A stretch of DNA of 17,872 bases from NCBI GenBank assembly GCA_030066245.1, contig JASJBY010000073.1, forward strand, positions 1 to 17,872. The letters are read 5' to 3'. The stretch is from Gammaproteobacteria bacterium. GTDB taxonomy: Bacteria; Pseudomonadota; Gammaproteobacteria; JAABTG01. Shown here in pieces: positions 9,446-16,964 of the stretch; within the stretch, counting starts at the first letter, position 1, and every line of letters begins with the position of its first letter. The notes below the pieces were generated by a model that was not told where the DNA came from, ran no database searches, and saw nothing but the letters and a program-made list of their open reading frames with translations. A program made the translations under genes and the position numbers.

Positions 9446-9740
9446 GCGGCCTCACCGGCGTGCGTCTACAGCCATGCCGGGGACGGTCCGGAACGCAAAC
9501 GGGGCGGCGAATGCCGGCCTGCGGCGGCGTGGGGTCTGGCAGGCACCACATCTTTTCGGTTGCTGGCGGGCACGTGGCGAAGAATACCATGCTGGACAAG
9601 GGCGGAGCGCGTCGGCCGGAAAGCAACAATCCTCGATTCGTTCGCTGGCTCCCTGCGCGGCACCCGGGGGCTTGACCGCCGCGAGGGCGGCGCGGAGACT
9701 AGCTTAGTGTCACGCGAATGCGGTGAATTACGGGTGGCAA

Positions 9741-9784
9741 GGGTTTCGGTGGGATTCGCTCCAGGCTCCGAGTTTCGGCCAGTT
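9741..9784 (+). repeat. 44-bp direct repeat, copy 2
   Basis: Second copy of the element at 4909-4952, same orientation, 38/44 identical, exact 19-base core at 9762-9780. It sits in the divergent intergenic region, beyond the start of the minus-strand unit. Confidence 0.75.
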
Positions 9785-9839
9785 TCGTGGCAGACCCCGG
9801 GCCTCCACCAGTCGCCTTGCGCGATTCCCGCCGAAACCC
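9741..9839. repeat. Inverted repeat with 19-bp arms
   Basis: The left arm 9741-9759 (gggtttcggtgggattcgc) matches the reverse complement of 9821-9839 at 17 of 19 positions, enclosing about 60 bp that include the CCGA-GTT-TCGG core. The left arm is the start of the 44-bp direct repeat. It could be a REP/MITE-like element, an mRNA structure in the leader of the downstream gene, or an operator region. Confidence 0.65.
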
Positions 9840-9893
9840 CGGCCGGGCGGTAAACCAGCTTAACTCTGAGACAGACCGTTAGAACAGAAGAAT

Positions 9894-9899
9894 AGGGGG
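9894..9899 (+). promoter_or_regulatory. Ribosome binding site
   Basis: AGGGGG with a 6-base spacer to the ATG at 9906 supports that start codon. Confidence 0.5.
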
Positions 9900-9905
9900 C
9901 TCTCC

Positions 9906-10682
9906 ATGTCGCATGCTCTCGGCGCCTCATGGTTTTCGGCATTGCTTCTGGGGGCGGCCATTTCCTGGAGTGCGGTTCAGGCCCAGGATGCTGAGCTGAT
10001 GGCCGACTTCCGCCACCGCCCCCCCGAGATGGTCGTCGAAGGACAGCGCTTTTCAGGTCCGCTGAAAGAGATCATGGAAGAGGCGGCCGCGAAGGTCGGC
10101 TACCGAGTCAACTGGCGCCTCGCCCCATTCTCCCGGAGCCTGCACGGTCTGGAGTCCGGGGACGTGGATATCGTCCCGCGGACCATTCGCAACGAGCAAA
10201 GGGAAGCTTTTGTCGCCTACCTGGGCCCCATCGCCGTCCAGCAGAAGGATATTCTCTTCCTGGTCAAAAAGGGCCGGGAGCGCAGTATCCGGCGTTACGA
10301 AGATCTGCACGAGGTCTCGGTCGGGGTGAAACGCAAGACCGCCTATTTCCCTCGATTCGACAAGGACAGTGCCATCGACAAGCGCGTCACGGGCGGAGAC
10401 GACTTCGTGCTGGCGAGGATGTTCATCGGCGGACGCTTCGACACGGTGGCCATCCTGGACCAGACGGCTATCGAGAGCGCCCTCGCCGGGTACGGTTTTC
10501 GCGACTACGCCTACGCTGACTACCGCCATCGGCAGCGGATCGGCAACTACTACGGCATGTCCCGGCGATCGTCTCATTCAGCCCGGTACCCGGCCCTGCA
10601 GAAAGCGCTGGCGGATATGGTCGCGTCGGGTCGTGTCGCTGAAATCTTCACGGGCTACGGTCTACCAGCCCCCGAGCACTGA
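9906..10682 (+). CDS. Periplasmic solute-binding-like protein (SBP_bac_3 type)
   Basis: 258 residues. A clear signal peptide (hydrophobic core ~9-22, probable cleavage after AVQA at residue 26) precedes a family-3 type binding fold. Visible cues are SGPLKEIMEEAAAKVGYRVNW in the first lobe (membrane-distal ligand entry), ESGDVDIVPRTIRNEQRE typical of the binding-site strand, then YLGPIAVQQKDILFLVKKG and a hinge-like RYEDLHEVSVGVKR. The C-terminal lobe ends with ALADMVASGRVAEIFTGYG, a common family ending. Length matches amino-acid-binding proteins. No transporter partner lies nearby. It is divergent from, and not obviously a close copy of, the binding protein at 8580-9431. It may be an orphan binding protein or a second sensory partner for one of the kinases; ligand not predictable. 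Confidence 0.85.
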   Translation: MSHALGASWFSALLLGAAISWSAVQAQDAELMADFRHRPPEMVVEGQRFSGPLKEIMEEAAAKVGYRVNWRLAPFSRSLHGLESGDVDIVPRTIRNEQREAFVAYLGPIAVQQKDILFLVKKGRERSIRRYEDLHEVSVGVKRKTAYFPRFDKDSAIDKRVTGGDDFVLARMFIGGRFDTVAILDQTAIESALAGYGFRDYAYADYRHRQRIGNYYGMSRRSSHSARYPALQKALADMVASGRVAEIFTGYGLPAPEH

Positions 10683-10715
10683 GCCAGCGCTTCTCATCCC
10701 CTCCTCTGAGCCCCA

Positions 10716-10736
10716 CTGCCGCCCGCCGGCCGGCAG
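10716..10736 (+). terminator. GC-rich hairpin downstream of the binding-protein gene
   Basis: CTGCCG pairs with CGGCAG (6 bp, then further C-G pairs after one mismatch), 34 bases after the stop. There is no T-tract, so termination is only possible. Confidence 0.3.
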
Positions 10737-10779
10737 CACCCGCAAGCGGCTCTGACGGCCGGCGTGCCACGAACAGTTC

Positions 10780-10806
10780 GCCCGCGGTGCGCCGTGGTTC
10801 GCGGGC
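10780..10806 (+). other. Second hairpin in the same gap
   Basis: GCCCGCG pairs perfectly with CGCGGGC across a 13-base loop. It lies in the 292-bp gap between the binding protein and the export-type genes. It may help separate the two transcription units. No T-run follows. Confidence 0.3.
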
Positions 10807-10960
10807 TTCAGGCCGCGGTCCGGCCTGCCGACACAGGGACATCCAGTAGTCCGTCGAGCGCTCGGCTGCGACGGGCCAGGACAACAAATAAGGTTCCCGC
10901 AGGATACTTGCAGGAGCCTCAACCGTCGGCCAGCGGGTGGGGCCTGCGCGACCAAGAACC

Positions 10961-10975
10961 ATGAGCACCGCTTGA
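10961..10975 (+). other. Possible four-codon upstream mini-ORF
   Basis: ATG-AGC-ACC-GCT-TGA, whose last base is the A of the ATG at 10975 (TGATG overlap). It could couple initiation of the downstream gene, which has only a weak ribosome site of its own. Chance occurrence is quite possible. Confidence 0.2.
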
Positions 10976-12744
10976 TGCTCGACACGCTTGCACAGTCCTG
11001 GCTTGCGCTCCAATGCCAGATGATACCCAACGTGCGATCGGGCGCGGCAGCGTTCGACGTGGGCGCGGGGGAGGATTTCGAGGCAACGGTGTGCTGGCCC
11101 GAGCAGCAGCGCGTGGAGCCGGAGCTGCTCAAGGCTGCCCGCCTGGCCTGGACAGAAAAATCTCCGGTGGTGCAGGGGGCGAAACCCCGGACGGGGGAAC
11201 AGTCTGCTGCGGGGCTCTATCTTGCCTGTCCCCTGCGTCGCGACGGAGAGCCGTTCGGTGCGGTTGCCGTGGACACGGAGGCGCTGCCCGGGGAGCAGCA
11301 GGGTGCGGTCTTGCAGCTGCTGCAGTGGGGCGCGGCCTGGCTCGAGCTGTTGCTCCGGGGCGGCGCCGCAGCCCAGTCAGAGGCGCCGGCACTGGTGTTC
11401 GAAGTCATGGTGGCGGGTCTGAAGCAGGGGCGCTTCTCAGACGCGGCGATGGTGGCGGCGACCGAGCTGGCCCATCGGCTGGCCTGCGAGCGAGTGAGTC
11501 TCGGCTTCGGACGCGCGGGCCGGGTGCGCGTACAGGCCATCTCCCACAGTGCGCGGTTCGAGCACCGCGCCAATCTGATAAGCGCCATCGAGTCCGCGAT
11601 GAACGAGGCGCTGGTGTTCGGCGCCACCGTTATCCAGCCCGCCACCCATCCAGAGCGGGCCCCGCCGAGCCCGGCCCATGAGCGACTGGCGGAGCAGGAA
11701 GGTGGGGAGGCCGTCTGCTCGGTTCCGCTCCTTGACCACCAACAGCCAGTGGGGGTCGTTACCCTGGAGCGTGCCTCGGCGCGACCCTTCGAGGCGGCGG
11801 ATATCAGTATCTGCGAGGCGGTGGCGGCCTTGCTCGGCCCCATCCTCGAAATGAAGCGACAGCAGGATCGCCCGGCTATGGCAAAGCTGTGGCGGCTTCT
11901 CAAGTCCTCCCTGCAACGCATCACCGGGCCACGCGAGCTGCGTCTCAAGCTCGGGACAGCGTTGGCGGTTGGGCTGGGTCTGTTTCTCGCCTTCGCCGTC
12001 GGCGAGTACCGGGTGACCGCCCCGGCCGCGCTGGAAGGTCTGGTGCAGCGGGCTGTCGTCGCCCCTTACGACGGCTTCATCGCTTCGGCTCATGTGCGCG
12101 CCGGCGAGACGGTCCAGGCGGGCGATCTCCTGGCCGAGCTGGACGACAAGGACCTCAGGCTGGAGCACCGCAAATGGACCAGCGAGCGAGAGGAGCTTCG
12201 CAAGCAGTTTCGAAAGGCACTTGCGGAGCTCGACCATGCCCAGGCCCGCATTCTCAGCGCACAGGTTTCCCAGGCGGAGGCTCAGATGGCGCTGCTGGAC
12301 GAGCAGCTTGCCCGCACCCGGCTGGTGGCGCCCTTTGGCGGCATCGTGATCTCGGGCGACCTGAGTCGGGCGCTCGGCACGCCGGTGGAGCGGGGCGATG
12401 TGCTGTTCCAGGTCGCGCCCCTGGATGCTTACCGGGTGGTGCTTCAGGTGGACGAGCGGGATGTGGCGGATCTGACAGCCGGCCAGCGCGGTCACCTGGC
12501 CTTGTCGGCGCTTCCCGGCGAGCGTTTCCCAATGGTCCTGGAAAAAGTCTCTACGGTATCCCAAACCGACCAGGGGCTCGCCGCGTTCCGGGCCGAAGCG
12601 CGACTGGAAGGGGCGGCCGACGTCCTGCGGCCCGGAATGCAGGGGATCGGCAAGGTGGTGGCCGGCGAGCGCCGGCTGATTTGGATCTGGACCCGCCGTC
12701 TGGTGGGCTGGCTGCAGCTGTGGCTCTGGTCGTGGTGGCCCTGA
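10975..12744 (+). CDS. GAF-domain membrane protein with C-terminal HlyD-type adaptor
   Basis: 589 residues. An N-terminal cytoplasmic part of ~320 residues includes a GAF-like domain (~141-300, ending PVGVVTLERASARPFEAADISICEAVAALLGPIL). A single transmembrane segment (~325-342) follows, then an HlyD/RND-adaptor periplasmic part: lipoyl-like half with APYDGFIASAHVRAGETVQAGD-type sequence (~360-395), a coiled-coil hairpin (~395-445), the second lipoyl half (TRLVAPFGGIVISGDL) and a beta-barrel region to ~570. The C-terminus is unusually tryptophan-rich, with seven Trp in the last ~21 residues. The ATG at 10975 is chosen over the TTG one codon earlier. It is followed after 10 bp by the M50/HlyD gene, implying one operon. 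Inferred role: an inner-membrane adaptor whose cytoplasmic GAF domain may gate or sense for an export complex. Confidence 0.85.
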   Translation: MLDTLAQSWLALQCQMIPNVRSGAAAFDVGAGEDFEATVCWPEQQRVEPELLKAARLAWTEKSPVVQGAKPRTGEQSAAGLYLACPLRRDGEPFGAVAVDTEALPGEQQGAVLQLLQWGAAWLELLLRGGAAAQSEAPALVFEVMVAGLKQGRFSDAAMVAATELAHRLACERVSLGFGRAGRVRVQAISHSARFEHRANLISAIESAMNEALVFGATVIQPATHPERAPPSPAHERLAEQEGGEAVCSVPLLDHQQPVGVVTLERASARPFEAADISICEAVAALLGPILEMKRQQDRPAMAKLWRLLKSSLQRITGPRELRLKLGTALAVGLGLFLAFAVGEYRVTAPAALEGLVQRAVVAPYDGFIASAHVRAGETVQAGDLLAELDDKDLRLEHRKWTSEREELRKQFRKALAELDHAQARILSAQVSQAEAQMALLDEQLARTRLVAPFGGIVISGDLSRALGTPVERGDVLFQVAPLDAYRVVLQVDERDVADLTAGQRGHLALSALPGERFPMVLEKVSTVSQTDQGLAAFRAEARLEGAADVLRPGMQGIGKVVAGERRLIWIWTRRLVGWLQLWLWSWWP

Positions 12745-12754
12745 TGACAGTCCC

Positions 12755-14902
12755 ATGTCCGACTCCCTGACACACCCCCTCTGGTATCGGGTCGCCGAGC
12801 TGAAGCCGCGCCTGCGGGCCCACGCTGCCGTCCACTGCCACCATTACCGTGGCGAGCCCTGGTACGTGCTCCAGGACCGCGCCTCCACGCGATACTACCG
12901 GCTGAGCGAGAATACCCAGCAGGTGGTCGCGCTGCTGGACGGCAGGCGAACCCTGCAGGAGATATGGGAGGCGCTGAGCAGCCGGCCCGGCGAAGACGGT
13001 CCCAGTCAGGGGGATGTCGTGCAACTCCTGGCCAAGCTCCACGCCGCCGACCTGCTGCAATCGGATGCTTCCCCGGACACCGCTGAGCTGCTGACTCGCG
13101 GAGACAAGATCAGGCGCCAGGTCTGGCAGCAGCGCCTGATGCGCCCGCTTGCGGTCCGATTTGCGTTTTGGGATCCGGACCGTTTTCTCGACCGGCTCTT
13201 GCCGTCGGTGCGTGCTGCCTTCAGTCCGCTGGGTCTGCTACTGTGGAGCGCCCTGGTGGTAGCCGCGGCGGGTCAGGGTGTCGCCCACTGGCCCGCGCTG
13301 AGCGCGCACTGGTCCGCCCGCGCCACGGATCCGTCCAACCTGCTGCTCCTGGCCCTGCTATATCCCCTGGTCAAGGCCTTGCATGAGTTCGGACACGCCT
13401 TTGCCGCGAAGGTCTGGGGCGGCGAGGTTCACGAGATGGGCGTCATGCTGCTGGTGCTGATGCCCATTCCCTACGTGGACGCCTCGGCTGCCCATGCCTT
13501 CCGTGAGAAGCGCCGCCGTGTGGTGGTGGGTGCGGCCGGCATCATGGTGGAGCTGTTCCTCAGTGCCGTCGCCCTGTTCATCTGGCTCAGCGTGCAGCCC
13601 GGGTTGCTCAAGGACATGGCCTTCAACGTCATGCTCATCGGCGGGGTCTCCACCGTGCTGTTCAACGGCAACCCGTTGCTGCGTTTCGACGGCTACTATG
13701 TGCTTGCGGATCTGATCGAGATCCCCAACCTCGGACCCCGCGCCAACCAGTATCTGGGATACTTGAGCAAGCGCTATCTGTTCGGCCTGCGTGATGCGCC
13801 CTCCCCGGTGACCGCCCGCGGCGAGCGAGCATGGTTCGTGAGCTATGGCATCGCGGCCTTCATCTACCGTCTGATCATCAGCTTCGCCATCGCGCTATTG
13901 GTCGCCGGCAAGCTGTTCGTCATCGGCGTCGTGCTGGCCATCTGGGCCCTGGCCGTGCAGATCCTGTACCCCCTCACGCGGCAGCTGCGCTACCTGGTTT
14001 TCGATCCGGCCCTCCAGGGCAAAAGGACGCGGGCCCTGGGGCTCGTCGGCGGCGTGCTCGCGGCGGTCATCGTGGTGGTCTCGCTGCTGCCGGTGGCATC
14101 CTGGACCCGCGCGGAGGGGATCATTCGGGTGCCGGAGCGCGCGCTGATCCGGGCTGGAACGGACGGCTTCATCGTCCGGCTGCTGCGCTCGGATGGTCAG
14201 CGGGTAGGTCATGGGGATCCGCTGTTCGAGCTGGAGGATCCCTTGCTGAGCGCACGGGTCGCGGTGCTGGAATGGCGGCTCCGCGAGCTGGAGGCTCGCC
14301 ACTCCGCGGTGCTGGTTACCGACCCGGTGCAGGCGGAGATCCTCAAGCACGACCTGGCCGACGCCCGGGCTGAGCTGGCTGAGGCGCGGGAGCGTTTCGA
14401 CCAGCTGACGGTGCACAGTCCGGCGGAGGGTACTTTCATGGTGGCGACGGCCCGTGATCTTCCCGGGCGTTTCGTACGCAAGGGTGATCCGCTCGGCTAC
14501 GTCACCGACCTGTCCTCGGTGGCTGCCCGGGTGGTGCTGCCTCAGACCGCGGTGGACATGGTGCGCCGCCACACAGAGGCGGTGGAGGTCAGGTTTGCGA
14601 ACCGGCCGGGAGAGACCATTGCGGCGCAGCTGGGGAACCAGGTGCCGTCGGCCACTGACCAGCTGCCGAGCCGCGTCCTGGGCAGCCAGGGGGGCGGAAC
14701 CATCGCCGTGGATGCCCGGGACGCGGAGGGGCTTAGAGCCATGGAAAGCGTATTCCAGCTGGACATCGAGCTCCCTCCCCGGCCAGTCGGCGGTTACCTG
14801 GCGAGCCGCGTGCACGTCCGTTTCAGCCACGGCGCGGAGCCGTTGGCCAGTCAATGGTATCGGGGACTCCGGCAGCTGTTTCTGGCCCGCCTGCAGCTCT
14901 GA
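12755..14902 (+). CDS. PqqD-like / M50 site-2-type metalloprotease / HlyD fusion membrane protein
   Basis: 715 residues. The N-terminal ~10-105 resembles PqqD-like winged-helix domains (YYRLSENTQQVVALLDGRRT, then LLAKLHAADLLQ). A polytopic membrane region follows with the M50 zinc motif HEFGH at His210-His214 and a distant third-ligand motif NPLLRFDG with Asp312, so the protease site looks intact. Further hydrophobic segments lie around 355-410 and ~430-450. The C-terminal third is an HlyD-like adaptor: lipoyl half (AGTDGFIVRLLRSDGQRVGHGD), coiled coil (~500-550), second half (LTVHSPAEGTF) and barrel. This matches proteins often labelled putative peptide zinc metalloprotease. Its ribosome site is weak and only 10 bp separates it from the upstream gene, suggesting coupled translation. 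Likely role: membrane-embedded processing and/or export component for the downstream surface protein; proteolysis itself is unproven. Confidence 0.87.
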   Translation: MSDSLTHPLWYRVAELKPRLRAHAAVHCHHYRGEPWYVLQDRASTRYYRLSENTQQVVALLDGRRTLQEIWEALSSRPGEDGPSQGDVVQLLAKLHAADLLQSDASPDTAELLTRGDKIRRQVWQQRLMRPLAVRFAFWDPDRFLDRLLPSVRAAFSPLGLLLWSALVVAAAGQGVAHWPALSAHWSARATDPSNLLLLALLYPLVKALHEFGHAFAAKVWGGEVHEMGVMLLVLMPIPYVDASAAHAFREKRRRVVVGAAGIMVELFLSAVALFIWLSVQPGLLKDMAFNVMLIGGVSTVLFNGNPLLRFDGYYVLADLIEIPNLGPRANQYLGYLSKRYLFGLRDAPSPVTARGERAWFVSYGIAAFIYRLIISFAIALLVAGKLFVIGVVLAIWALAVQILYPLTRQLRYLVFDPALQGKRTRALGLVGGVLAAVIVVVSLLPVASWTRAEGIIRVPERALIRAGTDGFIVRLLRSDGQRVGHGDPLFELEDPLLSARVAVLEWRLRELEARHSAVLVTDPVQAEILKHDLADARAELAEARERFDQLTVHSPAEGTFMVATARDLPGRFVRKGDPLGYVTDLSSVAARVVLPQTAVDMVRRHTEAVEVRFANRPGETIAAQLGNQVPSATDQLPSRVLGSQGGGTIAVDARDAEGLRAMESVFQLDIELPPRPVGGYLASRVHVRFSHGAEPLASQWYRGLRQLFLARLQL

Positions 14903-14950
14903 GCCGCGGGTTTCGTGGCGGTCGTCCCATTTCCAGCCGGCTGACCCCAT

Positions 14951-14968
14951 AGCCGCTGCCGGGCGGCT
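14951..14968 (+). terminator. Intercistronic hairpin
   Basis: AGCCGC pairs with GCGGCT around a 6-base loop, in the 133-bp gap between the M50/HlyD gene and the next adaptor gene. No T-run follows; an attenuator or mRNA-processing/stability element is as plausible as a terminator. Confidence 0.3.
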
Positions 14969-15035
14969 ACAGAAAGCCCGCCCGTTGCCGAGTAAACCGG
15001 ATGAGATACCGCTCGCTTCGCAGGAATCTGTATCA

Positions 15036-16691
15036 GTGAACCGCTCCCCGGATGAACCCTTTCTCGTGCGCAGGCCCGCACCGCCGAGCCGACTCGCCCC
15101 GCTGCTGGCACTGGCGTTGTGCTGGTCCGGTGCCGCCTGGCCGGTGGAGTTGCCGCGATTCGACTGTGTCATCACGCCTTTCAAGATGGCGGACGTTGCC
15201 AGTCCGGTGCCCGGGGTGTTGGAGGTGGTGCACTTGGACCGCAGCGACCGGGTCGAACAAGGGCAGGTCGTTGCGGCTCTGGACTCGGGCGTCGAGCGGG
15301 CTTCGCTCGAGCTCTCCCGGGTGCGGGCGACCATGAACAGCGAGGTCCATCTGGGCAAGATCAATCTGGCCTTTGCAGAACGGGAGAAGGCGCGACTGGA
15401 CTCGCTCTACACCAAGAAGGTGGCCTCTTTCCATGACAAGGACCGGGCCGAGCGCGACGCCGCCCTGTCGCAGTGGAAACTTCGGCAGGCGCGGGACGTG
15501 AAGAAGCTCCGCCAGCTGGAACTGCACAAGGCCGAGGAAGTTCTGCGCCAGAAAACCGTGCGCAGCCCGCTCAGCGGGGTTGTGCTGGAGCGCTACAAGT
15601 CCGCGGGCGAGTATGTGGAGGACCAGCCCATACTGCGGCTCGCCCAGCTTGATCCGCTGAATGTGGAAGCCATCGTCCCAATGGAGTTCTTCGGCAAGAT
15701 CCAGGTGGGCATGGTGGGCGAAGTGGTGCCTGAGACCATCCTGAAGCGCCCCCACGAGGCCAGCGTGAAAGTGGTGGACTGGATGGGAAATGCGGCGAGC
15801 GGCACCTTCGGCGTACGTCTGGAGCTGCCCAACCCCGACTACCGCCTGCCGGCCGGCCAGAAGTGCGTGGTGCGATTCCTGCCGGGCTCGGCCCCCTCCC
15901 CCGCAGTAGTACAGCAGAATTCGATGCCCGCGGAAACCGGATCAACCCACCCCGACGAAGACGTGGAGGCACCGGCGCCGGCTCTGGCGGCCCGGGGCGA
16001 AGCGCAGCAGCGACCTGGAGTGGAGTTTCCACCGGAGACTGTCGAGCCATCCGGACTGGCCGAGCCGGAACCCATGGCCGGCGAGGCCGGTGTGCACACC
16101 GAGGCGGTCGTGCCGGAACCCGACCCAGACACCGCCCTGGAGATGCCGGTGGAAACGGAGGCCGAGCCGGAGCACGCCCTGGCCGGGTTGTCGCCCTCCG
16201 GTGGACACCGTTGTCACGCCATCGGCCCGTTGCAGAGCGCCGATCTGGCGGATCAGCTTTCGGTGCTGCTGGACGACAACGGCTTCCGGGTCAGCCGACG
16301 CGAAACCAGCGAGCAGGTTCAGGCCGGCTTCAGTGTAGAGACGCCTGATCGGGACAATCGTCAGGCCGTCCGCGAGCTGGCGGCTCAGCTCAGGGAACAG
16401 GGTATCCGGGACATGCAGATCATGCGGCGCAAAGGACGCGGCTGGCGCATCTCCCTGGGCTACTACACGAAAAGGAAGCTGGCTGAGCTTCGCCATGAGA
16501 AGTTCTCTATCCTGGGTGTCGAGACCGTCATGACGGAGCACACCAAGTCCCGCGCCAGCTGGTGGCTCGACCTGATACCCGCCTCCGGCGAGATCAGCGA
16601 CCAGGCCTTGCGGGAGATCATCGATGGGATCGTGGTCGGCCTGAGACCGGAACCCATAGACTGCCCGGCCGTGCTGACTGCGCAGAGGTAG
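15036..16691 (+). CDS. Periplasmic HlyD/RND-type adaptor with Pro/Glu-rich linker and SPOR-like C-terminus
   Basis: 551 residues from the GTG at 15036, chosen because AGGA lies 10 bases upstream and because a signal peptide follows at once (basic VRRPAPPSR, then LAPLLALALCWSGAAW). The frame is open further upstream, but only by overlapping the M50 gene; GTG 15066 is an alternative. The mature part starts with a lipoyl half (~50-85), a long Lys/Arg/Glu-rich coiled-coil hairpin (~90-185), the second half (KTVRSPLSGVVLERYKSAGEYV) and a barrel to ~285. A Pro/Glu/Ala-rich linker (~285-388) leads to a ~120-residue region starting CHAIGPLQSADLADQLSVLL (393 on) with a SPOR-like pattern: GPL, Ala-rich helix, then a second half SLGYYTKRKLAELRHE. 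Known SPOR domains bind denuded peptidoglycan. Inferred role: periplasmic bridge of the export complex anchored to the cell wall. The SPOR call is by eye. Confidence 0.82.
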   Translation: MNRSPDEPFLVRRPAPPSRLAPLLALALCWSGAAWPVELPRFDCVITPFKMADVASPVPGVLEVVHLDRSDRVEQGQVVAALDSGVERASLELSRVRATMNSEVHLGKINLAFAEREKARLDSLYTKKVASFHDKDRAERDAALSQWKLRQARDVKKLRQLELHKAEEVLRQKTVRSPLSGVVLERYKSAGEYVEDQPILRLAQLDPLNVEAIVPMEFFGKIQVGMVGEVVPETILKRPHEASVKVVDWMGNAASGTFGVRLELPNPDYRLPAGQKCVVRFLPGSAPSPAVVQQNSMPAETGSTHPDEDVEAPAPALAARGEAQQRPGVEFPPETVEPSGLAEPEPMAGEAGVHTEAVVPEPDPDTALEMPVETEAEPEHALAGLSPSGGHRCHAIGPLQSADLADQLSVLLDDNGFRVSRRETSEQVQAGFSVETPDRDNRQAVRELAAQLREQGIRDMQIMRRKGRGWRISLGYYTKRKLAELRHEKFSILGVETVMTEHTKSRASWWLDLIPASGEISDQALREIIDGIVVGLRPEPIDCPAVLTAQR

Positions 16692-16730
16692 GCAGTGCCG
16701 CGGTAGGAAGGCTCGTCACTCTCCCATAGA

Positions 16731-16749
16731 CGCGGGACAAAACCCCGCG
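16731..16749 (+). terminator. Hairpin after the adaptor operon
   Basis: CGCGGG pairs with CCCGCG around the 7-base loop acaaaac, 40 bases past the adaptor stop and before the CRP-like site. No T-tract, so an atypical terminator at best; it fits an operon boundary. Confidence 0.4.
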
Positions 16750-16783
16750 CTGATTCCCGGTGGGGTACCTCTGACGGACCGCT

Positions 16784-16801
16784 CTGTGACCCAACTCACA
16801 G
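16784..16801. promoter_or_regulatory. CRP/Vfr-family operator-like palindrome
   Basis: Perfect inverted repeat CTGTGA-CCCAAC-TCACAG, i.e. TGTGA-N6-TCACA, the exact half-sites and spacing recognised by the cAMP receptor protein family. Its centre is about 172 bp upstream of the LEPR-XLL/DUF4347 gene start. A TATTCC at 16852-16857 would place a class I promoter start near 16864 with the site at about -71.5, but that -10 is weak and inferred. FNR-type sites differ (TTGAT-N4-ATCAA), so CRP/Vfr is the better fit. Confidence 0.6.
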
Positions 16802-16964
16802 CTTCAGCATTCTCCTGGCCCGTGGCTTAAGGCGCTATCCAGCTTCGCCGCTATTCCTGGCATACGGAGAGCCCCGGCTCAGTGCGTCGCGCGTGCGCGT
16901 CGAAAAACCGGTCAGCAGGACGCTGAAGCGGTGCTGCGCTTTACTCGCTTCTGGGGTACGGCCG

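Larger units (their letters stand above)
9432..9905. other. Divergent intergenic region
   Basis: 474 bp between the minus-strand binding protein and the plus-strand binding protein. It must hold the promoters for both directions, but no convincing -35/-10 pair can be assigned by eye. It contains a small hairpin (CCGCC-GCGAG-GGCGG near 9678) and a repeat/inverted-repeat block at 9741-9839. Frames open across it lack any family resemblance and look like chance reading frames in GC-rich DNA. Confidence 0.6.

Noticed and set aside
9672..9705. TTGACC plus TAGCTT as a possible sigma-70 promoter
   Set aside because: The spacing between them is 22 bases, too long; the hexamer at proper spacing (GAGACT) is a poor -10.
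9250..9853. Two plus-strand open frames in the start of the binding-protein gene and the intergenic region
   Set aside because: Arg/Pro/Gly-rich composition typical of GC-driven chance frames, no ribosome site, and overlap with the signal-peptide region of a supported gene.
11437..12756. 439-codon antisense open frame opposite the GAF-HlyD gene
   Set aside because: Shadow of a gene with clear GAF, TM and HlyD features on the other strand.
14907..14925. gggtttcgtggcggtcg as a third copy of the 44-bp repeat
   Set aside because: Only the first eight bases match well; the 19-base core is absent.
14454..15035. Upstream extension of the HlyD-SPOR reading frame
   Set aside because: It would overlap the M50/HlyD gene by ~450 bp and place the signal peptide in the interior of the protein; the GTG at 15036 puts it at the N-terminus.
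13895..15364. 489-codon antisense open frame across two genes
   Set aside because: Spans the end of the M50/HlyD gene, the gap and the start of the next adaptor, all well supported on the plus strand.
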